Positions 20,146 to 30,971 are shown, counted from the first letter of the stretch. The stretch: 51,425 nucleotides of DNA from Diphasiastrum complanatum (GCA_029204225.1 CM055107.1:13181408-13232832), one strand, 5' to 3'. A program made the numbers and translations. Notes: generated from the sequence alone by a model not told the origin.

Positions 20146-20940
20146 GCCTCTTTCTGCAAGGGACTGCTGTGCACTGCAGCATGAGGGCTGATAAAGGTTT
20201 GCCCAAGGTATCTGTTCCCTTTACAGTCAAATGAAAAGGCAAAGGATGCTACTATATAGCTCGTCACAACAATTGTGTACATAGGGCAAGTGTGAGCTCC
20301 GTGCCACTTGAATGGGGATGCTGAGAAGTATTGAATCTGATTAATTTTTACATGGGTGGCTTTCAAAGCTGTACTATTAAATTATTGTCTGTGCATTTTT
20401 CATTCATATTGCTGGTGCCAATCAACATGGAACATGTTTGATTCTTTACGAAGTCAATGATTGAGGTTCTGAATTGGATCCACTAGAAGCCTGAAGGATT
20501 CAAAAACAAATTTCTTTGTCGGAGTAGGTGATTACTACCAATTGATAATATCCTTCAAACAACATTTGTTCCTTGAGACCTGTCTTGCAACTACTGGAAC
20601 ATGGCTGGAGGAACTTCTTATCAATCCTCTCTCCACATCGTATCCTTCAAAGTGACCTCTAATTTTGAACATTGTAACCTGTCTCTGCATGCGTTTTTAG
20701 TGGTTTTTTTTTTTGTTATGGTTTTCTACTGTATTAGAAAATGTTTACTTTTTTGGAAGTTTGATAAAGTGCTACAAATTAATCAAGGAATAGTATGATT
20801 CTGCTCACCTTAAGAACTTGGAAATGGTTCTCCAACTTTTTAGATCAAGCTTTAGTTCAGAGATGCTAACAGACCTTGAGATGAGATTTATATAGCACTA
20901 GATTCAAAAGTTCAGGAGTGAGAACTTTGGATTTTCAGGT
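20146..20940 (+). other. DEG1 3' UTR and downstream sequence
   Basis: No canonical AATAAA stands out close behind the stop. AT-rich sequence around 20380-20400 could serve for polyadenylation. No other gene seen before the copia element. Confidence 0.4.
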
Positions 20941-21076
20941 ACAATGGAAGTTTGATTGATTGAGTGCTTCTTCGATAGTCAGATCTCGAATGAGATAACA
21001 AAAAGATTCATCAATGTTTAGGTGGTTTGTGATCTCTTTTCGATCTTTTGGGAGATGAAAGAGGCTCATAATCTTG

Positions 21077-22560
21077 TCATTGGCTATGTTGTTGTTGAGC
21101 TACAATATCTTCTTCTAATTCGCTATTGATAAGTTGTTCGTCTACAGTTGAGTCTACGGTTGACATATTCAAACCTTTGATAGAAATAGTCATATCAAAA
21201 ATAGGAGTGTCCGATAGTTCGATTGTCTGAGCTTTGTCCTTGCCCTTGACGTCGATAAGTTGATCTTCGATAAAGACAACATCTCTGTTGGTGAATATCA
21301 TTGATTCAATGGAATCATATAACTTATAAGCTTTGTTTGAAGCAGTATAACCAATGAAAATGGATTTGATATTGTGGGAGTGAAGCTTCTTTCTGATCTC
21401 CTTAGGTATATGTGCATAGACAATACATTCGAAAACTTTGGTTCAATAGTGAGGTTTGGAGTCTATCCTGACCTCATAAGATGTTTTGTTTGAGAGCCCT
21501 TTAGTTGGGCATCTATTTTGAATATAAGTTGTAGTCGAAACAACTTCATTTTAGAAGAACTTAGGCAGTGTACATGAGTAAGCATACACTTAGTTGTTTT
21601 GATTCGACAAGTCCATTTGATTGAGGTGAATAAGAACTGATGAATTTTTGCTCAATGCCTTTGCTAAGACAATATTCCTTGAATTTGGTTAAGATGTACT
21701 CTCCACCATTGTCAGAGCTCAATGCTTTAATTCTTTTACCAATTTCGAATTCTACACATCTCTTAGATTGTTTGAAGAGGTTGAAAGCCTCCGATTTTTG
21801 CTTAATGAAATAAACATCTATTTTTTTTCGAAAATTCATTTGAAAAAAGTAATAAAGTGCTTTGCACCAACCAAAGATGAGGTTTATATTATGCCACATG
21901 TATTAGAATGAACAACATCTAGAACATCTAAATTTGTTACATGCTTATGATTTGATCTAAATAGAATCCCAGTCTTCTTTCCGATAATGCAACTATGATA
22001 GACATGGAAGTCGGTTTTCTTATCCAAATAATCAAGATCCAAGTACTAAAGATTGTCTAAACATGTTCGATATAGATATATGATTCAAGTGCCCTAGCGT
22101 ATAGTGCCATATTAATCATTTATGAACTAGACTAGAAGTATTCAATTCTTGACTTGTGTCAGAATAATAACGACTCAATCTATATAAGTATCCATGCTTT
22201 CTTCCAAGTGCAAGGATCTTATTTGTCCTATCAACAATTCGAAATTGATCAGATTCAAATTCTACTCTATCACCTAGTAATTATGCTTACTGATAACAGA
22301 TTTGTCAAAAGTTTAGGTACATATAGAATATTAGATAGTAATCTGAATTGATCATTTTGAAAGCTTAATCTTACACCTTTGATAGTGTGTGTACTATCAT
22401 CGCCAAGATGTACGAATTTCTTTGTATTGTAAGACGACATATAGGACTAAAAAATGCTCATGATGACTAGTCATATGTTGAGTCGAGAAACCAAACATTA
22501 TCGACTTGCGCTTTCTGATCGTTGATCATAAACACTCCCTCATCCATGTCTTGAATAGGA
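21077..22560 (-). pseudogene. Copia element: protease end, gag-pre-integrase and integrase
   Basis: Minus-strand reading in order: VDNVWFLDST (~22505, protease), a weak LWHYTLGHLN gag-pre-integrase block (~22110), then integrase with KRIKALSSDNGGEY (~21740-21700), GIEQKFISSYSPQSNGLVES (~21640), the AHIPKEIRKKLHSHNIKSIF block (~21400), FIGYTASNKAYKLYD and TNRDVVFIEDQLID (21290). The DNGGEY and NG.VE motifs hold two of the three catalytic acidic residues. The element is cut near 21070; RT and RNase H are missing. Only ~470 bp separates the protease remnant from the PBS, so gag is deleted. Confidence 0.85.
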
Positions 22561-23033
22561 ATTGTGATATTTTGAAAGAATAAAATTAGCAAAACTAGAG
22601 CTACAAAACAAGATTTGTCATAACTTTTTGGATACTAATCCAAATGACCTAGCATGTGGATCAGATCAAAGTTAAGACAATGCTCTAAAATCTTATATAA
22701 AAAAACTTGAGATAAAAACTCAAATCAAATCTGAAAAATTCAAAAAAAGTGAAATGAAAATTCTAGTCACCTATTTTGACAGCTTTTGGAAAAAGTGCAA
22801 CAACTTTTGTATCTCTTATCCAAATGCTTGCAAATTGGTGCAAATGAAAGCTAAAACAAAGCTCTACATATCTATAGAATCAAATTAGAAATGAAAAATG
22901 AAATTGAATGTCGAAAATTGGTCTGAGCAGACCTGAAAATTCAAAGTTAGAAATTAGCAAAAAAAAAGCTACAAAAACAATAAATTTATCAAATCTAATG
23001 AACTTCACATAGGAGCATCATGAATTTAGGATC

Positions 23034-23053
23034 TATGCTCTGACACCAAGAAA
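23034..23053 (-). other. Primer-binding site of the minus-strand copia element
   Basis: The minus strand reads CTTGGTGTCAGAGCATAG right after the LTR end; one change from TGGTATCAGAGC. Confidence 0.6.
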
Positions 23054-23519
23054 TGTCATGTGCCAAATCCAAAACTAATAGCAAGAAAATAACAAGACAA
23101 TCATGATAGCATATCAATAGAAAACTAGAAACATGGAGATCTCAATGGAATCACATTAGCAATGAAATAGAGAGTACATAGCAATGGAAATGAGCATTGA
23201 TTCATGTGGATAGGGCACATGAGACTTAGCAATGGAGATACCTATGGCTCACATTCACAAGGAAGCTACAAGCTCTCACTTGCAAATGAGCCAAAAGATT
23301 CACAAATTGATATTTCTTGCCTAGTTATAGACAATGCTCTTACTTAACTAAAAATAACTATCTCGAGGGATAGTTAGTCCTTGTTAAGTATTATTCAAAC
23401 TACATCGGGCCCTTGTTGGCCTATTATCCTTATTAATTACTCGGAGGGCATAAAGAGAGAACCGCCTTGTTATTAAGGCTAATAGCTCCATTTGGGCCTA
23501 CAAAGCTTACAAATGGACA
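23054..23519 (-). repeat. 5' LTR of the minus-strand copia element
   Basis: On the minus strand it starts TGTCCATTTG (23519) and ends GCACATGACA (23054), 466 bp with TG...CA ends and a PBS directly after. No 3' LTR partner found. Confidence 0.7.
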
Positions 23520-23599
23520 TTATATTGCCTTGAAAAGCACTTGAATAGGCGACAGTGTCTTTAAAACATTAACTTTTTCAAAATAGTTGAAATGAAGAA

Positions 23600-23868
23600 G
23601 CTGAAGACAAGTGTCGCATTTTTTAGGAAAGTGCGACAAAGCCGACACTGTTGCATTTCGGGGAAATGCGAAAAAGCCGACACTGTTGAAAAAATAGTTG
23701 AACTGTTGAACTATGCTGAAGTGTCGCATTTCGAGAAAAGCCGACACTGTGAAAAAAGATAGTTCATTTCTGCAGACTATTGCGACACTTAGTGTATTTC
23801 TACAGACTGTTGTGACACTTAGTGTATTTTTGTAGACTGTTGTGACACTTAGTGTATTTCTGCAGAGT
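23600..23868. repeat. Tandem hairpin repeat plus three 30-bp tandem units
   Basis: From about 23611 to 23757 three blocks combine GTGTCGCATTT with a downstream AAAGCCGACAC, making GTGTCG/CGACAC or GTCGCA/TGCGAC stems. From 23771 to 23860 three 30-bp units follow exactly (23771, 23801, 23831). Each contains GACACTTAGTGTATTTC with a small CACT/AGTG inverted repeat. Probably U3 of an unrecognised LTR, since the same GTGTCGCATTT core occurs in the LTR at 24888-25853. Confidence 0.75.
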
Positions 23869-24102
23869 TGTTCTAAAGGTCAGCCAGAAGCCTGTTGTAG
23901 ATGTTCTTCAAATAATCTAGCTATCTAAGTTAAAAAAATTTCAAAACTTTGGACATGGTAGTAGGTACTCGAAAACATGTCAACAGCCACACTTAGATAG
24001 TACGTAGAACCAAAGTTGGTTTCACCTGACCCTAGATCAACGATCAATAAACGTGCATGAAGAATCTTGAAATAGAAATAGTCACTCACCAAGGAGACAA
24101 TT

Positions 24103-24887
24103 GTGGACTTAATTTTCAACAGCCGTTACTACTGTTGCATTCCTAATTATACAGAGTTCTTTAAACAAGAGTTGCAGAAGCTTCTCAACGTTGATTTCAT
24201 TTATGAAATCGAGCATATGGAATGGGTATCGCCTATAGTCATAGTACCCAAGAAAAACGGCAAAGTGCAAATCTGTGTAATTTTGAAGGCACTAAATGCG
24301 GTTACAAAGAAGGACCACTTTCCTTTACCATTTACAAAAAGTGTCCTTGATCGAGTAGCAAGAGAAGAAGCCTATAGTTTCATGGATGGTTTCAGTAGCT
24401 ACAATTAAGTAAAGATTGCGCCTGATGACCAACACGAGACAACATTTGCCACAAAATGGAGAACCTATGCCTATAAGGTGATGGCATTTGGACTCTAGAA
24501 TGCCTTGAGTACCTTCCAAAAGTTATGAAAGCAACATTCAAAGAGTACTTGCAAAAATTTCTAGAGATCTTCTTGGATGATCTGTGTGTGCATGGGTCTA
24601 GTATTGTTCAATTATCTCATTCGGAGACAATAGTGATTCAATGAAACAAGTACCAGATCTCCTTGAACCCAAAAAAGTGTCAATTTTGGATGACACACAA
24701 GCTCATCGTAGGCCATATTATATCTAGACATGGAATCACCACTAATTTCACCAAGATAAGGGTCATAGTTGAATCTACCACCACCAGGGCGAAGTCTACG
24801 TTTTCATGGGCCATGCTAACTATTATCGGATCTTTATTTTAGATTTTGCAGAGTTAGCAAAGCCAATCTACAAACTTACCATAGAAC
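24103..24887 (+). pseudogene. Tat/Athila-type gypsy reverse transcriptase, 5' part
   Basis: The frame from 24103 reads WVSPIVIVPKKNGKVQICV, then LNAVTKKDHFPLPF and SFMDGFSSYN. IAPDDQHETTFATK-like sequence and the FLDDLCVHG active-site region follow after a stop. It ends with ELAKPIYKLT near 24880. RKDHFPLPF and the DGFSGYN form are typical of the Tat/Athila branch. A copia LTR interrupts it at 24888. The upstream part of pol is not seen; LTR-like repeats precede it. Confidence 0.8.
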
Positions 24888-25853
24888 TGTCGAAAAACGG
24901 TGGTCGTGAGTGCAGTGGAGGCTCGGTTGCTCAGAGCGTAGGCGTGTAGGAACGGAAACGCAACAGTTAGCAGCAGAAATATTCAAGTAGAAGAATTCAT
25001 AAAGTTTGCGCAAATGAACGACACAGTAGTGAGACAAAAATTGCACTCTGATAAAAATCAACAGTGAGTACAATGGCTTGAAGTAATAACTTCAGCTTGC
25101 TGAGCATGATAACGCTGGCTACATATTAACTCTGATTGAAAGAAAAATTCCAAAAATTAACACTTACATAGCTTGTTTCAGCTAATATAGAGATTTACAA
25201 GAGAGAAAATATCTTACAAGCCTTTAAGGCTATTTATGCCAGTCTTTGCATATGTACAAAAGTTGGTAACCGTTAACCGCCTTTGGGATATTTGTTTGTC
25301 CAGCTGTTTTAGAGTTACTCATCCATTGGCGAAGTCGGTCAGCAAAAAGGCAAAAAAGACGAAAGTGCCTTAAAAATGATTTCTAAGGTATTCTGGCCAC
25401 TTGGCCAATGTGTCGCAATTTTCGCTAAGGAGAGAAAAAGACGAAGGTGCCTTAAAAATGATTTCTAAGGTATTCTGATCACTTGGCCAGTGTGTCGCAT
25501 TTTTCGCTAAGGAGCGAAAAAGGCGAAAAAGATGAAGGTGTCTTAAAAATGATTTCTAAGTTATTCTGGCCACTTGGCCAGTGTGTTGCATTTTTCGCTA
25601 AGGAGCGAAAAAGACGAAAAAGACAAAGGTGTCTTCAAAATGATTTCTAAGTTATTCTAGCCACTCGGCCAGTGTGTCGCATTTTTCGCTAAGGAGCGAA
25701 AAAGACGAAGGTGCCTTAAAATGATTTCTAAGTCATAGAAAATCTCAAAGGGAAAAAATGTGAAGGTCTAAAAAATATGTTGTCGGCCTTCAGTTTTTCA
25801 GGATGTTCATTACTTGAACGATCTGTTTAAGGCTAGGCATAAGAAATCTAACA
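24888..25853 (-). repeat. Copia 3' LTR (966 bp)
   Basis: The minus strand starts TGTTAGATTTC (25853) after a GGGGGAG tract and ends TTTTTCGACA (24888). TATA box CATAAATAGCC near 25240-25229. The last ~200 bp (24890-25090) are clearly homologous to the 5' LTR end at 38727-38967 of the copia element there, so both belong to one family. Its U3 holds the hairpin tandem array. Confidence 0.85.
25358..25734 (-). repeat. Tandem array of 82/91-bp units with perfect hairpins in LTR U3
   Basis: Units at 25358, 25440, 25531 and 25622 plus a partial at 25704. The 9-bp length difference is an extra gcgaaaaag. Three units contain the perfect hairpin TTTTTCGCT-aagg-AGCGAAAAA (25500-25521, 25591-25612, 25682-25703); the first unit has an imperfect one. 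A second palindrome, GGCCACTTGGCC or a variant, lies in each unit. The array ends about 120 bp upstream of the TATA box, a typical enhancer position. Confidence 0.9.
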
Positions 25854-25862
25854 CTCCCCCTT

Positions 25863-26550
25863 AATGTGGCTCCTGAAAAACTTTGATCCTTAGATTTAAC
25901 ATATCGTTAAATCTGAGATGTTGCTCCTTTGATAAAGCCTTTGTGAAGTAATCTACTGTCATGTAATTTGTTCTGTAGAAAATCAATACTACTTTCTTAC
26001 TGTGCACTTTCTCTCTAAGGTAGTGATAGCTGATTTCTATATTGCTGGTTTGAGAGTGAAATCTCAGATTGAGAGATAGCGCTATTGTGCTTTGATTGTC
26101 ACAATAGGTTGTTGTAGGAAGTGGTTGTGGAAGATTGAGATCTGCAAGCAGTTGCCTAAGTCAGATTGCCTCTTTGGTTGCATTTGTGACAGCTATGTAT
26201 TCGGATTCTGTTGATGATGATGCAATTGAGGTCTACTTCTGGCTGTTCCATGAGATTGGGCCTTGGTTGTATAAAAATACAAATTCAGAAGCTGATTTTC
26301 TGGTGTCGACTCTCCTACCCAATTCGCATCTGTGTAGGCTTCAAGGATATTGGCAGTTTGGCTGCCTCCATAGTAGATGCTGAGAGTTGTTGTTGCTTGA
26401 ATGTACTTCATGACCTTTGTTAGCGCTTTCCAATGAGCTATGTCTGGTTTTGACAGGAACTGGCTGAGTGTACTGATCAAATATGCAAGGTTTGGTCGTG
26501 TTGATCTTCTGGAACCAGGCTCTAGGTGACTGTTTCAGGGGAGACAACAT
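25863..26550 (-). pseudogene. Copia RT remnant and RNase H
   Basis: The minus strand begins LKQSPRAWFQKI (26540-26505), the end of the RT fingers/palm block. It jumps in another frame to NLAYLISTLSQFLSKPDIAH, then VMKYIQATTTLSIYYGG, EAYTDANWVGE, and QITSQRLYQRSNI near the end. The sequence between the two RT parts is deleted, including the YVDD active site. It continues to the polypurine tract beside the LTR at 25853. Non-functional. Confidence 0.8.
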
Positions 26551-26553
26551 TAC

Positions 26554-27398
26554 ATGGCAAATCATGTGTTACAGATCAAAGTGAAGGAGATTGCAATCCA
26601 ACTTGATGATGAACTTACTCTATACGACACGGTACCAGATTGGGCCACAAATATAGTTGAATATTTAATGTGGGACGAACCAGACAAGGCTTTATCCAAG
26701 GCAGAACAATGGAAATTAGTACTCAAAGCTCGACCTTACCAGCTGATTGCTGGCCAGTTGCATCGACGAGGACTCGATGACATCCTTAGAAGGTGTGTTC
26801 TTCCACATAGAACCACTTAGATTATATCATTATCACATGAAGGCATGGGTGGTGGTCATTTCACATCAGATATTATTGTTTGCAAAATTCTATAGTCTGG
26901 TGGCCTGCAACTCACAAGAATACGAAAGAGTACTTAATAAAATGAGATGTATGCCAACGAGCCAGAAGACCTACCAGGATTAATTATGATTTGTTACATC
27001 TAGTCATGGCTCAAACACCATATGAGAAGTGGTGATTGGACTATTTGGGTCCTATCCACTCGATCGCAAGAAGCTCTCAAGTTCGATATATCATCGTGGC
27101 TATAGATTATCTAATCAAATGGGTAGAAGCCAAGGCGGTAAGAGTCGTTGATGCTAGGACTACTGCCAAGTTTTTATATGAGCATATCATTGTGTGCTTT
27201 GGATTCCTTGTTGAGATAATCAATGATCGCGGAAAGCCACTTTGTCAATCCATTAAGGTTCTATTAGAAGTATTTTTCGTGATCCATCAGTTCAACACAC
27301 CATATGATCCTCATGGTAATGGGCAAGCTAAGTCTTCTAATAAGATTTTGTGTAGCGTTCTTATGAAAACTATCGAAGTGGATTGTTCGAAGATTTGA
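26554..27398 (+). pseudogene. Tat/Athila-type gypsy integrase
   Basis: The first frame (26554-26820) reads VPDWATNIVEYLMWDEPDKA, AEQWKLVLKARPYQLIAGQL and LRRCVLPHR, the linker and start of Tat-type integrase. LSHEGMGGGHFTSDI (~26830) is the HHCC zinc region. Frame 27036-27398 reads WDYLGPIHSIARSSQVRYII, IDYLIKWVEAKAV, FGFLVEIINDRGKPL and NTPYDPHGNGQAKSSNKIL, the DDE core. It continues the element broken at 24887; the RNase H between them has been lost. Confidence 0.85.
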
Positions 27399-27660
27399 CC
27401 GTAAATCCATTCTCACCACCACTATACCCTCCACCAGCCGACAAACTCATGTCCTTTCCTTTGACACACCCTCCACCAAATGCATGTGCGACTTCACTTC
27501 TTTCACGACCCCTTCCCCAACCAGCATCACCCATCGCCATGTCACAACCTGTTGGAATTCAATGTTCAGTCTTAGATCCATTCAATAATGAGCATCCTGA
27601 AAAATCAGAAACAGAAGACTCAAATTTTTGAGCAGAGGATAAAAAAATTCAAGATTGAAT
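27399..27660 (+). other. Proline-rich stretch, no recognised gene
   Basis: The ORF 27383-27631 is rich in Pro and Ser (PPLYPPPADK) without a known domain. It may be the 3' end of the gypsy element or chance. Confidence 0.3.
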
Positions 27661-27675
27661 TTTTCCTAGAATTCT

Positions 27676-28540
27676 TCAACACCGAATTGACTCAAAAATT
27701 CTATATTTTTTGAGTCTTTGTACACATGCTTTCAGTGATTTACTGCCTTTGCAACATTTGTTAAAAAATGAGAATTTTTTTGGAACATCTACGTTTGATA
27801 TTTTTTGTCCCTCTTTTGTTGCTTTTTGTAGTGTGTCATGCATCCACTCTATAGTGCATTGCTTGGGCAATGGCTCAAGATCATGTGAACTTGAGGCCAT
27901 GTGTCTACCTCTATTCTATCATTGGCGCTTTCTAGACAAGGCCCTCTTTTTTTTCTCTTCTTCATATAGGTCTAACCATTTATCCATAACTCCACAATTA
28001 TAAAGCATGAATGTAAAAAAGTTTTCTCGTTGGAAGGGTGCCAACCTATGGACCTTCCCATCCCTTGAGGTTTTTCACTAGTTACCTCTTCGACTTCCTC
28101 ATCACGCCACAATAGTGGAGCAAATGGATGTAGTTGGTGCAAAATTTTAGTAACATAAAAGAGAGATTCATGTACTAACCATCCCTCTGACATGCTACCT
28201 TCAGGCCTTGCCTTTTGACGCACAAAATCTTTTAGACTTTCATGTATCTTTCCATAAAAAACATCCACCTAAAAAGTCACAAATGGTTAAAAATAAGTGT
28301 TTTATTTAATGAATTCATATATCAATTGATTTAGTTTCAATACACATGCAAAAGAAAATTTATGCACTTATACCTAGTGTGCACTGGACCAGCAATAGAA
28401 ACTTCTTCAACCAAGTGCACCAATAAATGCACTTGTGAGTCCATGATGGAAGTCGAAAAATATCTCTCAAGCATGCACACAATCTCCACCATATCCTCAT
28501 GTCTCTTGCGAAGATCTAGCTTACGGATTTCTTTATTCAA
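27676..28540 (-). pseudogene. CACTA (En/Spm) transposase C-terminal half
   Basis: Minus-strand ORFs 28540-28337, 28268-27972 and 27900-27676. The first reads EIVCMLERYFSTSIMDSQVH, then LLVHLVEEVSIAGPVHTRY, matching the CxLE..FPPSFFDIMVHL-type block of TNP2 transposases. The second reads SLKDFVRQKARPEGSMSEGW, matching the VRNRARPEGSIAEGY block. KWLDLYEEEKK follows. Stops and gaps separate the parts. Same domain as near 33730-33830 on the other strand. Confidence 0.75.
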
Positions 28541-28599
28541 TCCATTTTATGTCTATTTGAATTTCCAATCAATAAATACTAAATAAAAAAATGCACCAA

Positions 28600-28992
28600 G
28601 TACATGTAAATACCTGACAATGATTGATTGTTTGTATATGGTCTCACAAATATCTTTTGACAAGCACCCACAAATTGACAATGGATAGATGGTATTGGTG
28701 CTGCTGCATCTTCTTCCTCATTTCATTGTGCTTGAGGATGCGACAATCCTTAATGTCGTGGTTTGATATTTTGCAATATCTACAAAAGAGTTTGGTCTTG
28801 GATTATTGTTGCTATCTGTGCTGCTGTTGTTGTTGTTGCATTGAATCTGGCTGCTCTATCTTTGTCTTCTTGTCCTTGAAATTCTTCTTCTGGACTGATG
28901 GCATTGACTTGGTACTCATTGTAGATAAGCTTTTTTACCCGACTTCTTCCTGCAAAAGACTTGTTGTTAGCTTTTGGAGATGCATGAGACAT
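28600..28992 (-). pseudogene. Copia gag zinc-knuckle fragment (minus strand)
   Basis: The minus-strand frame runs MSHASPKANNKSF ... QDQTLL, then CRYCKISNHDIKDC at about 28790-28745, a good CX2CX4HX4C knuckle. DCRIL and a basic tail follow. The same family organisation (knuckle plus DCR.L) occurs at 40411-40470. Confidence 0.65.
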
Positions 28993-29220
28993 CCTAGCAA
29001 CACTCTACGATGTCAGGGACATCTCCTCCAAACTCCATTTGAGGAAGAAATTCTTCACCCTGAGAATGTCTAAAGCAACAAGTGTTTTGAGCCATATCAA
29101 CACCTTTGAAAATCTTATGGAGCAGATGACTGTAATTGGCTCAATCATTGAAGATACCGATGCTGCCGATGTTGTTATGACTCTATTATCGAGTCTTCTT
29201 GAGGCCTATGAAAAAGTCTG
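28993..29220 (+). pseudogene. Copia gag UBN2 fragment (plus strand)
   Basis: Plus-strand reading LATLYDVRDISSKLHL, then KKFFTLRMSKATSVLSHINT, FENLMEQMTVIGSIIED and LLSSLLEAYEKV. It is very close to the gag at 39380-39590 and 39920-40140. It starts where the minus-strand knuckle fragment ends, so the two gag parts lie back to back. Confidence 0.8.
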
Positions 29221-29249
29221 AATCATAGTAGCCATATTGTGTATCTATT

Positions 29250-29267
29250 GATTCCGCTCTAATACCA
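29250..29267 (-). other. Primer-binding site next to R2 LTR
   Basis: The minus strand reads TGGTATTAGAGCGGAATC, one mismatch from the PBS core TGGTATCAGAGC, right after the LTR end at 29268. Confidence 0.65.
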
Positions 29268-29850
29268 TGTCTGAAAAATCTCTTCATCATATGCAAGGGT
29301 GTGCCTATTTGTGGAAGTGTGCTACACAATGCATTCAATTGTAGGACCTAGATACCCAGCTATCGATCACAAACAATGCAGCAATCAATCAGACAATAAC
29401 AGGCATAACGCAGCAAATGCAATTGGAAGAACATAATGTATTTTGTATTTCTGTTTTGTCTCAGAGTGAGTCGGCAATATCTCATTCATTGGCGACCTAA
29501 CGCTCCTCTCACAATCTTTTCATTGCACTCTCTATTCTAATTTCTAGTCTATACTTATGTCTCATGCTATGAGATTACAAAATAGATTGACTAATCATTA
29601 CAAGAGAGGCTTATGTTAAATAATGGTTAACATCCCTCTGGTAACAGCTTAGAAGCTTCACGTCCAACTGGCTGTAGGCCAATAGTTCGGCTTGTCCGAC
29701 AATTCGTTTGGCTCGACGTCTGCCTTTAACACTTTAGTTGGGGGGGGGGGGGGGGGGGGTTCCGATAATCTGGTGTCGGTGACTGCTGATATGTCGGCCT
29801 CTTTGGGGAATGCTAGAGAATGGTTGCCTTTGCATGTAGAAAATTCCCTT
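29268..29850 (-). repeat. R2-family LTR (5' LTR, minus orientation)
   Basis: Lower border CAGACA on the minus strand followed by the PBS. The sequence is homologous over its length to 34366-34927 and 49905-50530 (e.g. caatcaatcagacaataaca, agtgagtcggcaatatctca, gatatgtcgg). The upper border is approximate. It contains a run of 20 G at 29740-29759. Confidence 0.75.
29740..29759 (+). repeat. 20-bp G homopolymer
   Basis: Uninterrupted G run in the LTR. The other copy at ~34833 has only five G. Confidence 0.85.
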
Positions 29851-29920
29851 CCAAATACTCTTCCAATTGCAATCCCAAGCATTTTCTTCTCCACACTATA
29901 TAAGGTCGTAGTAGAGATAT

Positions 29921-30048
<128 letters not shown>

Positions 30049-30322
30049 TTAGGGTTGCGTCACCCTTTTTTTTTATAGAAATATGACTCACCTTGGTGCA
30101 CTAAGTGCTTTATAATGCACACTATTAGATTGAACCCTTATAGTGTGAACTAATCTTAGTCATTCAAGGATATCAAGTTTTCCACTAGATTTGTCATTTC
30201 AAAAAAAGAAATATTGGGTCCTTCTATCATAGCGTAACAAGATAAGATAATTACATAAGTTTGGCGCCAAAGAGGAAAACGTAGGGGAGAACAATTAAAA
30301 CAAAATGAGCATAAAAGAAAGT

Positions 30323-30326
<4 letters not shown>

Positions 30327-30406
<80 letters not shown>
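30327..30406 (+). repeat. (GA)n microsatellite, 40 units
   Basis: Perfect GA run. The ORFs across it on the minus strand are repeat translations, not genes. Confidence 0.97.
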
Positions 30407-30408
<2 letters not shown>

Positions 30409-30545
30409 CCACCAACCCTACCCACAATTAGCAAGGTATCTCAGGGGGTAGTTAGCACCCTTGAAATGGCGTGCTAACTGCTCACCAAGAGAAAATCAGC
30501 ATTTTTTGGTAGTAAAAAACTCATTGGAAGATTGCAAAATAAATT

Positions 30546-30971
30546 TTGCAATACCTTCAATTAACGAAGGATTTTGGTTTGTGTTATTCTCGTGATGCAG
30601 GACTCCAGATGCTTTCCTACAATGATGCTAGTTGGGCATCTCTCAAGGACGATTGCAAAAGTGTCTCAAGAGAATGCACCATCACGTCAGGAGCAACAAT
30701 TCTCTGGGTTAGCAAGAAGCAAACCGTTGTGGCTCAGTCATCCTATGAAGCAGAGTACATTGCAGCAGAAAAGATGGCTAATGAAATCATTTGGCTCAAA
30801 CAGTTCCTTGACGAACTGGGCGAAACAAGGAATGAGCCTCTGATTCTGCAGATGGACAATACATCTGCAATACATCTGACAAAGAATCCTGTGTCAATAT
30901 ATAGTACCTACGATTTGAGTCGAGGCTGGGCACTAGAACTTGATGACGATGACGTTCCACTAAGTCTTTGA
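30546..30971 (+). pseudogene. Copia RNase H with foreign C-terminal tail
   Basis: An open frame of 141 residues. LSYNDASWASLKDDCKSVSR, ATILWVSKKQTVVAQSSYEA, EYIAAEKMANEIIWLKQFLD and LQMDNTSAIHLTKNP cover the RNase H catalytic residues (the D of NDASWA, the E of SYEAEY, the D of MDNTSA). After NPVSIYSTYDLSRG the copia homology should continue with the H..RYHF block, but the frame continues as ALELDDDDVPLSL to a stop. I infer a junction with other sequence. RT upstream is missing. Confidence 0.8.

Noticed and set aside
25358-25734. CRISPR array
   Set aside because: Units are contiguous with no unique spacers, and they lie inside a plant LTR.
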